Positions 1 to 8,986 of a DNA stretch of 64,000 nucleotides are shown in pieces. The notes beneath the pieces were generated by a model. That model was not told the origin of the DNA. It did no database searches and worked only from the letters and a program-made list of their open reading frames with translations. A program made the position numbers and the translations under genes. Numbering within the stretch: the first letter of the stretch is position 1; each line of letters opens with the position of its first letter. The DNA lies in the NCBI GenBank assembly GCA_034090045.1, contig JAXDTI010000009.1, forward strand, positions 13,229 to 77,228, given 5' to 3'. Origin of the DNA: JAXDTI01 sp034090045 (lineage in GTDB: Bacteria > Actinomycetota > Actinomycetes > Actinomycetales > Actinomycetaceae).

Positions 1-1416
1 GACCGCTGGATGCCGACCGTGCTCGGTTTTGCGGCTGTAAATGAGGTGCTCAGCCAAAACGATGACCCGGTGATTCTCGGTGTGCATCATAACCGCTTAA
101 CCCGGTTGCCGCTGGTTCCCACAATCGCTAACACCCGAAAAGCGGGGGAACTGATTGCCGAGGGCAAATATAAGGAGGCGGTGCTCTCCCGAGGAGATTC
201 ATTCGCCCGCATGATTCGTATAAACGAAGTACTTTCCACTCCGCCGGGTGACACCCAAAACACCCGTTTTGGGGTGCCGGAACTGACCGGCGGGGATCTG
301 GATCGGCTGCCCTCCTGCGACCCGGAGCAGCTTGCGGGTCGCAGGGTCGGCATTATCCATATCGGGGGTTTGGCTCCCGGAATGAATGTGGCTGCCCGGG
401 CGGCGGTGCGTGCCGGCATTTCGATGGGGTTCACGATGCTGGGAATCGGGGATTCTTTCGATGGGCTGATTGACGGTGAGGTTCGTGAACTCGGTTGGGA
501 AGACGTCGAAGGTTGGGGTTTTTCCGGTGGCGCTGAACTGGGTACTCGCCGTGAAATCCCCGACGTCAAAGACTATTACGCAATCGGCAGGGCGATCGAG
601 AACAGCCGCATCGATGCGCTCATGATTATTGGCGGCATCAACGGATATATCGCCATGAAAGAGATGGTGGCTTCACGGGACCGCTATCCGGCCTTTAATA
701 TCCCGATACTGTGTGTGCCGGCCTCGATAGACAACAATATGCCGGGCGCGGAGCTCTCTATCGGCGCAGATTCGGCTTTGAATAATGCGGTGTGGGCACT
801 CGACCGTATAAAGGAGTCGGCTGCGGCTTCGCAGCGCTGTTTCGTTGCGGACGCGATGGGACGTAACTGTGGCTACCTGGCGTTCATGTCGGGTTTGGCT
901 GCGGGAGCGGAGCGCGTGTACCTGGATGAGGACGATAACCGCCTTGAGGTTATTTACCAGGATGCGAAACAGATGCGTGCCGCTTTCGAGAAGGGCAGAC
1001 GCCTGTTCTTAGTGGTTCGTAACGAAAACGCCGGCGGGCTATACGACCGCGAGTTCATGGCGCGCGTTTTCGAACAGGAAGGCGAGGATGTCTATGATGT
1101 GCGGCATTCTGCGCTCGGGCATTTGCAGCAGGGTGGTGCACCAAGTCCCTATGACCGGATTTTGGCGACTCGCCTGGTTTTTGACGGAATTGAAGAGCTC
1201 GCCAGGCAGGTTGCTACCGGCAGCGCGGATGCCAAATTTATCGGTTTGACCAGCAACGGTATCGAATGTCAGGACGTTTCGGCAATGGATGCCCAAATGG
1301 ATTGGCAGGTTCGCCGCCCTCGCGATCAATGGTGGATGGAGTTGCAGCCACTGATCCCGGTTGTTTCACTGGCTGAGGACACCACTGACGTGACGGCTCT
1401 CGATATTATCGATTGA
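1..1416 (+). CDS. 6-phosphofructokinase, double-length type, 3' part (5' end outside window)
   Basis: This is the C-terminal portion of a eukaryote-like double PFK, which makes fructose-1,6-bisphosphate from fructose-6-phosphate. The frame is open from base 1 (DRW before the first Met), so the gene starts upstream. The first ~90 residues resemble the end of a first PFK half (LGFAAVNEVL, GVHHNRL). A second half follows, with APGMNVAARAAVR, GGAELGTRR, IIGGINGY, SIDNN, MGRNCGYLA and HLQQGGAPSPYDR. The usual catalytic TIDND is SIDNN here, which is typical of the regulatory half of duplicated PFKs; the catalytic half would lie upstream. It overlaps or abuts the following PfkB kinase gene, suggesting co-transcription. 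Family assignment is firm; ATP versus PPi use cannot be decided from this half. Confidence 0.87.
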   Translation, partial: DRWMPTVLGFAAVNEVLSQNDDPVILGVHHNRLTRLPLVPTIANTRKAGELIAEGKYKEAVLSRGDSFARMIRINEVLSTPPGDTQNTRFGVPELTGGDLDRLPSCDPEQLAGRRVGIIHIGGLAPGMNVAARAAVRAGISMGFTMLGIGDSFDGLIDGEVRELGWEDVEGWGFSGGAELGTRREIPDVKDYYAIGRAIENSRIDALMIIGGINGYIAMKEMVASRDRYPAFNIPILCVPASIDNNMPGAELSIGADSALNNAVWALDRIKESAAASQRCFVADAMGRNCGYLAFMSGLAAGAERVYLDEDDNRLEVIYQDAKQMRAAFEKGRRLFLVVRNENAGGLYDREFMARVFEQEGEDVYDVRHSALGHLQQGGAPSPYDRILATRLVFDGIEELARQVATGSADAKFIGLTSNGIECQDVSAMDAQMDWQVRRPRDQWWMELQPLIPVVSLAEDTTDVTALDIID

Positions 1417-1430
1417 GAGGCATAACTGAT

Positions 1431-2369
1431 TTGACAGAGCTGACCCCTGCCTCTGAACCGATTGTGGTCATCGGCGAATCAGTTATGGATTTGGTTGTCT
1501 CCGGTGACCAGAGTGCTGCCCACCCCGGCGGGTCACCGGCGAATGTTGCTCTCGGGTTGGGACGCCTGCGGGTTCCAGTGTGTTTCCTCACCGAGCTAGG
1601 CACAGATGATTACGGTCGCCAAATCTGTGATCACCTGCGCGGTAACGGTGTCCATTTGAGCGTTGCCGAGATTGGTACGACTGCCAGCGCCGCCGCTGTT
1701 ATCGACCCAGTCACCGGCTCAGCGCACTACGATTTCAAGGTCACTTGGTCGCTCACCTCCGGGCTGCCTGCAGATATTTCCGAGGCTGCGCATCTGCATA
1801 CCGGCTCAATCGCCTCGGTTATGGAGCCGGGAGCCCGGGTGGTCGCCGATTTGCTGAGCACCTCCCGCAAAACTGCCACAATCAGCTATGACCCGAATGT
1901 GCGTCCCTCGCTTATTGTCGATGGTGACGCGGTGCGGCGACGCATCGCGAAGCTGATTGCTCTGGCTGATATCGTGAAATGTTCCGATGAGGACCTGGAG
2001 TATATCGCCCCCGGTTTATCTGCTGAACAGGCTGCCCAGTGCTGGCTAGATGACGGAGCGGCACTGGTGGTAATCACCATGGGAGGTTCCGGGGCCCTGC
2101 TGGCTGGGCGAGCCGAGACCGTGACTGTTCCGGTGCGAGAGGTGGCGGTGTCAGACACTGTGGGTGCGGGCGACAGCTTCATGTCCGCACTGTTAGCATG
2201 GCTGTTCAAGCATGACTATTTGGGGATTGCGAATCGTGTGCGCCTGGCCTCGATTACCGGTGCCGATCTGTGTGCTCTCGGAGATTTTTGCACCCGGGTG
2301 GCGGCGGTTACGGTTTCGCGTTCCGGAGCAAATCCGCCCTATCTTGACGAAGTGAGAGCGCCTTTGTGA
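1431..2369 (+). CDS. PfkB-family sugar kinase (probable fructokinase)
   Basis: A ribokinase/PfkB-fold kinase of about 312 residues. It has the N-terminal substrate signature GGSPANVALGLGRL and the C-terminal ATP/anion-hole signature DTVGAGDSFMSALL, whose Asp is the catalytic base. I chose TTG at 1431 because GAGAGG lies about 10 bases upstream. A TTG at 1413 overlapping the PFK stop is in frame but has no ribosome site. Given a neighbouring AGE-type isomerase and PFK, fructose is a reasonable substrate (fructose to fructose-6-phosphate), but this is inferred from context. The 3' end overlaps the convergent isomerase gene by about 60 bases. Confidence 0.88.
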   Translation: MTELTPASEPIVVIGESVMDLVVSGDQSAAHPGGSPANVALGLGRLRVPVCFLTELGTDDYGRQICDHLRGNGVHLSVAEIGTTASAAAVIDPVTGSAHYDFKVTWSLTSGLPADISEAAHLHTGSIASVMEPGARVVADLLSTSRKTATISYDPNVRPSLIVDGDAVRRRIAKLIALADIVKCSDEDLEYIAPGLSAEQAAQCWLDDGAALVVITMGGSGALLAGRAETVTVPVREVAVSDTVGAGDSFMSALLAWLFKHDYLGIANRVRLASITGADLCALGDFCTRVAAVTVSRSGANPPYLDEVRAPL

Positions 2370-3648
2370 AACACGGGGTGAGCGGCATTATCGGCATTAA
2401 CATCGCCTGTGCAGCATGATAGATGTCGGGTTTCCCCGGCCAGGTTGCGGCATTCGGCAGGTTGTTTTCGTCAAGTTCATGTCGCCAGTGACCAGGCTGC
2501 TCAATCAGGAAGTGACGCGCGTATTCACACAGTTCAACGAGCAGTCGTTCACATTCGTTTGTGCGTGACGTATCGCCGATTTGCTGGAAGTAGCGGGCAA
2601 AAACGGCAGCAGCGTCAATCCCCTCACAGATCGTCCAATGCATCCGTTGCCGCACCACCGGTTTCCCGGAAAAATCGGTTGTATAGACAATGCCGGGAGC
2701 CTGCCCGTTAGCTCCGCTGCTCCACCCGTCACTCACGGCGCGACTAAACACTTTATAGGCTATCTCGGGCAGGTGGGTCCAAGACTGCACCGGGTATTGT
2801 GCTTCAGACAGTATCCCGGTTCGGGTCTGAGACGGCAGGGCAGCTATCGCCGCCCACGTTTGCAGTGCCAAACGGGACCATTCCAAACCATGTCCCGGTG
2901 TCGCCCCGAAAGGGCGGAAGGGGTCGGCGGGGCGCTCGCGGTTATAGTCGGGCAGGAATTCCCAGTCCCTCGTGAAATGCTCACCGATTCGCCACGACAG
3001 CTTTTCTGACTGCGTAAATATGAACCGTATGACACCGAGGCTGCGGGAGAGCCACCGAGTTTCGGCACTCACATCCCAGGCTGCCAGCATCGCCTCCACG
3101 GTGTGCATATTCGCATTCGCGCCCCGGTAGTCCTCGGTTTCGGTAAACTCTCGGTTCCAGGATTCCCTGGTCAAGCCAACAGTAGTATCCCAAAAGTGTT
3201 CCTCGTGAGCCGCAATCGCTCGCCGATACAGTTGCTCTGCCCCCGCAATCCCAGCCAGTCGTCCCGAACATGCCGCTAACAGCACGAACGCGTGAGCGTA
3301 TCCTTCTTTGCGTTCGCCACTTTCTGGAATCGGGGTGCCGAAGCCGTCTAGCGCGGAGTAGAACCCGCCGAAATCAGGGTCGTAAAATAACTGATTCAAC
3401 GCCTGGATGCCGTACTCGGCAAGTTCTTTGCCTCGTGTGCTTCCTAGCTCAGCGGCGAGAGCAAAAACGTGAGTCATTCGACAGTTGATCCACAGTTGCC
3501 GCCCTGCGGCTTCATCGACCTCTCCGTCGGCATCGAGACTACCAAACCCCACCGATGTTTTAGCTCTGGCACCAAAATCGCACAGTGCCGCAAATTCTGC
3601 ACGTGCCCACTTGGAGTCGTTTGCGCTAAAGGGAGAATAATCAACCAT
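2308..3648 (-). CDS. AGE-family sugar epimerase/isomerase (mannose isomerase / YihS-like)
   Basis: An (alpha/alpha)6-barrel protein of about 446 residues in the N-acylglucosamine 2-epimerase family. Visible family motifs are CRMTHVFALA near the N-terminus, NANMHTVEAMLAAW with the conserved His, GATPGHGLEWSRLAL, and a C-terminal KPDIYHAAQAML with another conserved His. This pattern fits the YihS/mannose isomerase branch, which interconverts unphosphorylated aldoses and ketoses such as mannose and fructose, better than the renin-binding epimerase branch. The start is the ATG at 3648, because AAAGGAGG lies about 10 bases upstream; an earlier in-frame Met at 3675 lies before that site. It is divergent from the ABC importer and convergent with the PfkB gene. 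Confidence 0.88.
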   Translation of the reverse strand: MVDYSPFSANDSKWARAEFAALCDFGARAKTSVGFGSLDADGEVDEAAGRQLWINCRMTHVFALAAELGSTRGKELAEYGIQALNQLFYDPDFGGFYSALDGFGTPIPESGERKEGYAHAFVLLAACSGRLAGIAGAEQLYRRAIAAHEEHFWDTTVGLTRESWNREFTETEDYRGANANMHTVEAMLAAWDVSAETRWLSRSLGVIRFIFTQSEKLSWRIGEHFTRDWEFLPDYNRERPADPFRPFGATPGHGLEWSRLALQTWAAIAALPSQTRTGILSEAQYPVQSWTHLPEIAYKVFSRAVSDGWSSGANGQAPGIVYTTDFSGKPVVRQRMHWTICEGIDAAAVFARYFQQIGDTSRTNECERLLVELCEYARHFLIEQPGHWRHELDENNLPNAATWPGKPDIYHAAQAMLMPIMPLTPCFTKALSLRQDRADLLRNAKP

Positions 3649-3707
3649 TTCCTGATATCCTCCTTTATCTCTCATTCCTGTTCATGCTGCTTTCGGGCGG
3701 CTGGTAG

Positions 3708-3723
3708 TTTCAACGCATCGAAA
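3708..3723. promoter_or_regulatory. Imperfect palindrome, possible LacI-type operator
   Basis: TTTCAACG-CATCGAAA is a 16-base imperfect palindrome (12 of 16 positions symmetric, TTTCRAYGCRTYGAAA) in the spacer between the divergent AGE isomerase and the ABC binding-protein gene. Size, central GC step and position fit a LacI-family operator controlling both genes. No LacI gene lies in the window, so the regulator is unknown. Confidence 0.4.
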
Positions 3724-3866
3724 ATGCTGCCTCCAAAATATCGCAAAAATCACTGGAAATTATTTAAAATTGAGCTATCTCGTCGAGGTTGACGAGTGCG
3801 CGTCTGGAGGTGTTCCTCGCGGGCGGCTCGCACACGGTGCGATAAAGAAAATAGATAGGAGTACAA

Positions 3867-5147
3867 ATGCGCAAAGTATTCGCAGGTATTGCTGCTGCAT
3901 CCCTGGCGTTGACGCTTGGTGCGTGTGGTGCGACCGGTGGTGATGACAAGGCTGCTGGTGGCAGCGAAGTCGATGTCGTTACCTGGTGGTCCGCTGGTTC
4001 CGAAAAAGAAGGCCTGGCGGCGTTACAGAAGGTCTTTGAAGAGCAGAATCCGGATATCAAGTTTGTTAACGCTGCGGTTTCTGGTGGTGCCGGTTCGCAG
4101 GCGAAACAGAAGCTCGCTGCTGACCTCGCTGCCAAGAACCCGCCGGACACCTACCAGTCTCATGCCGGTGCCGAGCTGTCGGCTGACATCGAGGCAGGGT
4201 ACCTCGAAGATGTCTCTGGACTCTATGATGAGTTCAAGCTGCGTGATGCTTTCCCGAAAGACCTGATCGATCGTTTGACGGTTGACGGAAAGATCTACTC
4301 GGTGCCGTCCAATATCCACCGAGCCAATGTGGTGTGGGTTGCGGCTGCTCCGCTGGAAAAAGCCGGTATTGATCCCTCGAAAGCTCCCGCAGATATTGAT
4401 GCCTGGCTCGCTGACCTCCAGAAGTTGAAGGACTCTGGTGTGGAGTATCCGCTCGGTGTTGGTATGGCCTGGACCCAGCTGGAACTCTTGGAATCCGTGC
4501 TGATCGCTGACCTGGGTGCCGAGGACTACACGAAGCTGATGAATGGCGAGATTAAGTGGGATGACGCGAAGGTTACGCCCGCGTTCGAGCACTTCGACAA
4601 ACTGATGAAGTTCGCTGACAAGTCTCTCTTTACCGAGGACTGGGAACCGGCTATGAAAGGTGTCATCAATAATGACGGTACCCAGGCATACTCGGTGATG
4701 GGCGACTGGACGCCGCCGGCATTCGATGGCGCAGGCAAGGTTTACAAGAAGGACTACTATGCCTGGCCGGTTCCGGGTAACGAGGGTGTATATGATTTCC
4801 TCGCTGACTCTTTCACGCTACCGGTTGGCGCCAAGCATGCTGACGGCACAAAGGCCTGGTTGCAAACCATCTCCTCGAAGGACGGTCAGATTGCTTTCAA
4901 CTCTATTAAGGGTTCGATTCCGGCTCGTTCCGACCTGACGGATGCGGATCTGGAGAAGTTCTCCGAGTATCAGAAAGACGCGATGAAGTCCTTCAAGGAG
5001 GACACTATCGTTTCTTCTATCGCCCATGGCGCGGCGCTTCCTGCGACCGTGACCTCCGCGATGAATGATGCCCTGGGTAAGTACACCTCCGGCACAACGG
5101 ATGTTGCTGGGCTGCAGAAAGATTTTGCTGCCGCAGCGACTAAGTAA
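3867..5147 (+). CDS. Sugar ABC transporter substrate-binding lipoprotein, glucose/mannose type
   Basis: A 426-residue extracellular solute-binding protein. The first ~20 residues are a lipoprotein signal peptide ending in the lipobox LGAC, so it should be lipid-anchored outside the membrane. The N-terminal VVTWWSAGSEKEGL and the HRANVVWV segment around residue 150 resemble GtsA-type glucose/mannose binding proteins of the CUT1 class. The start is the ATG at 3867 with AGGAG seven bases upstream. It leads a three-gene operon with two permeases; no ATPase is encoded, so a shared MsiK-like ATPase elsewhere is expected. Substrate is inferred from resemblance and from the neighbouring isomerase and kinase. 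Confidence 0.88.
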   Translation: MRKVFAGIAAASLALTLGACGATGGDDKAAGGSEVDVVTWWSAGSEKEGLAALQKVFEEQNPDIKFVNAAVSGGAGSQAKQKLAADLAAKNPPDTYQSHAGAELSADIEAGYLEDVSGLYDEFKLRDAFPKDLIDRLTVDGKIYSVPSNIHRANVVWVAAAPLEKAGIDPSKAPADIDAWLADLQKLKDSGVEYPLGVGMAWTQLELLESVLIADLGAEDYTKLMNGEIKWDDAKVTPAFEHFDKLMKFADKSLFTEDWEPAMKGVINNDGTQAYSVMGDWTPPAFDGAGKVYKKDYYAWPVPGNEGVYDFLADSFTLPVGAKHADGTKAWLQTISSKDGQIAFNSIKGSIPARSDLTDADLEKFSEYQKDAMKSFKEDTIVSSIAHGAALPATVTSAMNDALGKYTSGTTDVAGLQKDFAAAATK

Positions 5148-5154
5148 ATAGAGC

Positions 5155-5194
5155 TGTGCGGCAGGCGGCCTCGGTTGCCTGCCGCACACATTTT
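5155..5194 (+). terminator. Strong stem-loop between binding-protein and permease genes
   Basis: A perfect 12-bp stem (TGTGCGGCAGGC pairing with GCCTGCCGCACA, 10-base loop) is followed by CATTTT. Such intercistronic hairpins commonly attenuate or stabilise the transcript so that the binding protein is made in excess over the permeases. Confidence 0.75.
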
Positions 5195-5220
5195 CCCTTT
5201 TCTCTTACTAAGGATTAATC

Positions 5221-6171
5221 GTGAGTGATACGGCAACGCAGCCGACAGTAGCGAAGCGGCACCGCCGCAAAAAAACTATTAAGGACTGGGGTCCCCCGCT
5301 GCTGCTCATTTCTCCCTCCCTGGTTCTGGTTGCCTTTTTTGTTTACGGCCTGATCGGCACAAATATCTATACCTCGCTGTTGAATAACCACACGCCAGCA
5401 CAGGTCAGCGGGATAGAGCCGGTGCATTTTGTCGGCCTGGATAACTTCGTGAAGCTCTTCCAGGATCCGGACTTCATCTGGTCGCTGCGCAACCTCATTA
5501 TCTTCACGGTTGTTTTTTTGGCTGGCACCATGTTCTTTGGGTTCCTACTGGCTTGGCTAATGGAGAAACCTATCAGGGGTGACGGCTTTTTCCGAGCCGT
5601 GTATATGTTCCCGATGGCTGTTTCTTTTATCGCCTCCGGTGTGGTGTGGCGCTGGATGCTCAACTCCGGTACCGGCGATAACGCTTCCGGTCTTAACCGA
5701 CTATTCCAGAGTATGCATCTCGGGTTTTTAGAAAACGAGTGGATTGGGTCGATGAAATGGGGCATCCTGGCGATTGCGGTGCCAGCAATCTGGCAGCTCA
5801 GCGGCTATATAATGGCACTGTTCCTGGCAGGTTTCCGAGGTATTCCCGATGACTTACGTGAGGCTGCGCGGGTGGATGGGGCAACCGAGTGGAAGATGTA
5901 CCGGCACATCATATTCCCTCAGCTTGCGCCGGTAGCGCTCTCCGCAGTGATTATTGTCGGTCATATGTCGCTGAAGTCTTTCGACCTGATTATGGCTATC
6001 ACTTCACAAAACTGGTATCAAACTATGGTTCCGGCAATCGAAATGTACAACTCTATGACGGTGTCTGACTATTCAACTGCCGCCGCAATCGGCACAGTGC
6101 TGCTCTTAATCGTGGCAATCTTGGTGGTCCCGTATCTGATATTTGATGCGCGCAAACAGAGGGGACGTTGA
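5221..6171 (+). CDS. Sugar ABC transporter permease, MalF-type
   Basis: A 316-residue inner-membrane subunit of a CUT1 sugar importer with about six transmembrane segments. The cytoplasmic EAA loop that contacts the ATPase is visible near residue 219 as LREAARVDGATEWKMYRHI. The N-terminus is basic (KRHRRKKTIKDWG), as expected for the cytoplasmic side. It starts with GTG at 5221 after TAAGGA. It lies 73 bases after the binding protein, separated by a strong hairpin, and overlaps the start region of the second permease, so the two permeases are probably translated together. Confidence 0.92.
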   Translation: MSDTATQPTVAKRHRRKKTIKDWGPPLLLISPSLVLVAFFVYGLIGTNIYTSLLNNHTPAQVSGIEPVHFVGLDNFVKLFQDPDFIWSLRNLIIFTVVFLAGTMFFGFLLAWLMEKPIRGDGFFRAVYMFPMAVSFIASGVVWRWMLNSGTGDNASGLNRLFQSMHLGFLENEWIGSMKWGILAIAVPAIWQLSGYIMALFLAGFRGIPDDLREAARVDGATEWKMYRHIIFPQLAPVALSAVIIVGHMSLKSFDLIMAITSQNWYQTMVPAIEMYNSMTVSDYSTAAAIGTVLLLIVAILVVPYLIFDARKQRGR

Positions 6172-6173
6172 TT

Positions 6174-7124
6174 ATGGCATCCAGCAAAGCCGCCCTGCGT
6201 GCCGAAGAACGCGAAAGAAAAGCAAAGGCGATAGCGCTCGCCAAAGAGATGAAAGCACAGAACCCGAGACGCCGCGGTCTGAATGATGAGCGACCGGTTA
6301 CGAAAGGTGCTCGATACCTGATTATGCTGTTGATTCTCACTATTATTCTGTTGCCGGTCTACGTCCTGATTGTCACCTCCTTTAAAAACGGTGCTGAGGT
6401 TTCCCCACAGACCGCGTGGGCGCTGCCGAAAAACTGGGATGCAACAAACTGGGTAAACGCCTGGAACTCGCTATCCGGCGGTCTGGTTCGTTCGCTCTCC
6501 CTGGTGATTCCCTCCTCGATTATTTCGGCGATGCTCGGTTCAGCGAACGGTTTCGTGCTATCGCGTTGGCGTTTCCCAGGCGCAAACGTTGTGTTCACCC
6601 TGATTCTCTTCGGTATGTTTATCCCCTACCAGGTAGTCATGATCCCGATGATGAAGATCGTGGTGGGAGCCGGTGCGGCACTGGGGGTCACGCCTTTCGG
6701 TATCCCGACACTGATTGTGATGCACGTGGTCTACGGCATCCCGATTTGTACGCTGATTTTCCGCAACTATTATGAGTCTGTTCCGATGGATTTGATTGAG
6801 GCGGCGAAAGTTGATGGTGCCGGAATGATTCGCACCTATTTCTCGGTGGTGATTCCAATCTCGGTTACCTCTTTCGTGGTGGTTATCATCTGGCAGTTCA
6901 CCCAGGCATGGAACGACTTCCTGTTCGCCTTGTTCTTCGGCGGTTCTTCCCAGACCGGGCCGGTTACGCTGGCCTTGAACGAGCTGGCTCACGGATCGGT
7001 TATGGCAGACTACGGCGGCTCAATGGCTGGCGCTCTAATCGCGTCTTTCCCGACCCTGCTGGTTTATATTTTCCTCGGCAAATACTTTGTTTCCGGGATG
7101 ATGTCGGGTTCGGTGAAAGGCTGA
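6174..7124 (+). CDS. Sugar ABC transporter permease, MalG-type
   Basis: The second permease of the same CUT1 importer, about 316 residues with six predicted membrane segments. The EAA loop is LIEAAKVDGAGMIRTYF, about two thirds into the protein. The first 45 residues are highly charged and lysine/arginine-rich (RAEERERKAKAIALAKEM), an unusually long cytoplasmic lead. I chose ATG 6174 with AGAGGGG about nine bases upstream; a TTG at 6168 overlapping the previous stop is a weaker option. No ATP-binding subunit follows; the next gene is pgi. Confidence 0.91.
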   Translation: MASSKAALRAEERERKAKAIALAKEMKAQNPRRRGLNDERPVTKGARYLIMLLILTIILLPVYVLIVTSFKNGAEVSPQTAWALPKNWDATNWVNAWNSLSGGLVRSLSLVIPSSIISAMLGSANGFVLSRWRFPGANVVFTLILFGMFIPYQVVMIPMMKIVVGAGAALGVTPFGIPTLIVMHVVYGIPICTLIFRNYYESVPMDLIEAAKVDGAGMIRTYFSVVIPISVTSFVVVIIWQFTQAWNDFLFALFFGGSSQTGPVTLALNELAHGSVMADYGGSMAGALIASFPTLLVYIFLGKYFVSGMMSGSVKG

Positions 7125-7193
7125 GCCCACACACATTTAGTTTCCGGCGGTTGATATGGTTGTGTGGTACAGGTATTGTCGCGAGGAGAGCAG

Positions 7194-8855
7194 ATGAACC
7201 CCACCGAAACCGTCGCCTGGCGGAAACTAGCTGAGCTGGCTAAAACCTATAAACCCGATATGCGGGCAGCTTTTGACACTGATCCGGGACGCGCCGAGCA
7301 CTATACTTTTGAGGCAGCTGACCTGCGTATTGACCTGTCAAAGAACCTGGTTGACGAAGAGATTGTGAACTGGCTGCTGCAGCTGGTTGAACAGACAGGT
7401 CTCGCCGAGTTACGGGAGCAGATGTTTAACGGCGCTCACATAAACACCAGCGAGGATCGCGCGGTGCTCCATACCGCACTACGCCTACCCGTGGGTTCGG
7501 AACTGGTGGTTGACGGTCAGGACGTGGTCGCCGACGTGCATACGGAACTTGCGAAAATGTATCGGCTGGTCGAGCAGGTGCGTTCCGGCGAGTGGGTGGG
7601 TGTCACCGGTCAGCGTATTGAAACGGTGGTGAACATCGGTATAGGCGGCTCCGACCTCGGCCCGGTTATGGCCTATGAAGCCCTGAAGCCCTATCGTCAA
7701 GAAGGGCTGGAATGTCGTTTCATCAGCAACGTTGACCCCAGCGATCTGAGGGAAAAAACCGCTGACCTGGATCCGGAGACCACCCTGTTTATCGTTTCAT
7801 CAAAGACCTTTACCACCTTGGAGACGATAACTAACGCACGTGGGGCGCGATCCTGGTTGCTGAGGGAACTGGTGTCTGCCGGTGCGATAGCCGACACCGA
7901 TCAGGGGCGTGCAGCAGCTGTGGCGAAACACTTTATGGCGGTGTCCACCAACCTGGAAAAGGTCGCCGAATTTGGCATAAACACCGATAATGTCGTCGGT
8001 TTTTGGAACTGGGTTGGGGGACGCTATTCCCTGGATTCCGCTATCGGCACCTCGCTGGCTATAGCGATCGGTCAGGAGCGTTTCACCGAGTTCTTGTCCG
8101 GATATCACGCAATCGATGATTATTTCCGCAACACCCACGATGCCGAAAACGCCGTCACCTGGATGGGCATGATTAATGTGTGGTACCGGAACTTTCTCGG
8201 TTATGCGACACACGCCGTGGTGCCCTATGACCAGTATCTGCATCGCCTACCCGCTTTTTTGCAGCAGCTCACCATGGAATCCAATGGTAAACGGGTGCGC
8301 GCCGACGGTTCCGAAGTTGATTACCCGACCGGCGAGGTGTTTTTTGGTGAACCGGGCACGAACGGACAGCATGCCTTCTTCCAACTAATTCACCAGGGAA
8401 CCAGCCCAATCCCGACCGATTTCATCGCTTTTGCGAACCCGGTTTGGCCGATAAAAGACGGTGACACTGACCAGCACGAGCTGCTGCTAGCAAACTTCAT
8501 GGCACAATCCCGCGCCTTAGCGTTCGGTAAAACCGCTGATGAGGTACGTGCTGAGGGGACACCTGAGGCAATAGTGCCGGCGCGAGTGTTCACCGGTAAC
8601 CGGCCTTCAACCTCGATTATGGGGCCGGAACTTTCCCCGAAAGTACTCGGCGAGTTGATTGCGCTCTATGAGCACGTCACCTTTGTGGAGGGTGCGCTGT
8701 GGGGTATCAACTCTTTTGACCAGTGGGGTGTGGAGCTGGGCAAGGTTTTGGCGCTACAGCTCATCCCGGCGATAGCAGGTGATGAGACGGTGATTGCCGA
8801 GCAGGATTCTTCCACTCGGGGAATGATCTACTACTATCGGGACCATCGCCGCTAA
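7194..8855 (+). CDS. pgi: Glucose-6-phosphate isomerase
   Basis: A 553-residue cytoplasmic enzyme that interconverts glucose-6-phosphate and fructose-6-phosphate. Both PGI signatures are present: GGRYSLDSAIG mid-protein and WGINSFDQWGVELGK near the C-terminus. The sugar-phosphate loop SSKTFTT and the catalytic region GEPGTNGQHAFFQLIHQG are intact. Length fits the long bacterial/eukaryotic form. ATG 7194 is preceded by GAGGAGAG; an earlier GTG at 7164 lies before that site. It follows the sugar importer in the same direction and so may belong to the same sugar-use unit, joining imported hexose to glycolysis and the pentose phosphate pathway. Confidence 0.97.
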   Translation: MNPTETVAWRKLAELAKTYKPDMRAAFDTDPGRAEHYTFEAADLRIDLSKNLVDEEIVNWLLQLVEQTGLAELREQMFNGAHINTSEDRAVLHTALRLPVGSELVVDGQDVVADVHTELAKMYRLVEQVRSGEWVGVTGQRIETVVNIGIGGSDLGPVMAYEALKPYRQEGLECRFISNVDPSDLREKTADLDPETTLFIVSSKTFTTLETITNARGARSWLLRELVSAGAIADTDQGRAAAVAKHFMAVSTNLEKVAEFGINTDNVVGFWNWVGGRYSLDSAIGTSLAIAIGQERFTEFLSGYHAIDDYFRNTHDAENAVTWMGMINVWYRNFLGYATHAVVPYDQYLHRLPAFLQQLTMESNGKRVRADGSEVDYPTGEVFFGEPGTNGQHAFFQLIHQGTSPIPTDFIAFANPVWPIKDGDTDQHELLLANFMAQSRALAFGKTADEVRAEGTPEAIVPARVFTGNRPSTSIMGPELSPKVLGELIALYEHVTFVEGALWGINSFDQWGVELGKVLALQLIPAIAGDETVIAEQDSSTRGMIYYYRDHRR

Positions 8856-8864
8856 AACAAAAAC

Positions 8865-8878
8865 TCTCGATTTCGAGA
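8865..8878. promoter_or_regulatory. Palindrome TCTCGA-TT-TCGAGA, matches the MarR operator site
   Basis: A perfect 6+6 palindrome with two central T bases, just after pgi and about 20-30 bases upstream of a possible -10 (TATAAA, 8897-8902) for malate dehydrogenase. It is identical at 12 of 14 positions to the palindrome in front of the MarR gene at 18042-18053. It may be an operator for that regulator; a short hairpin at the end of pgi is the alternative. Confidence 0.4.
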
Positions 8879-8986
8879 AATCTTCCGGCAAACCCCTATA
8901 AACCTCCCGGTTTGGAACTATGCTGGGAGTGGAGGTTAACCCCCGGTCGGCTGCGTGGCCGACCAGTTCCTAACAGAGGAGAGAAA

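Noticed and set aside
1413..1430. TTG at 1413 as the PfkB start
   Set aside because: It lies upstream of GAGAGG and has no site of its own; TTG 1431 is better placed.
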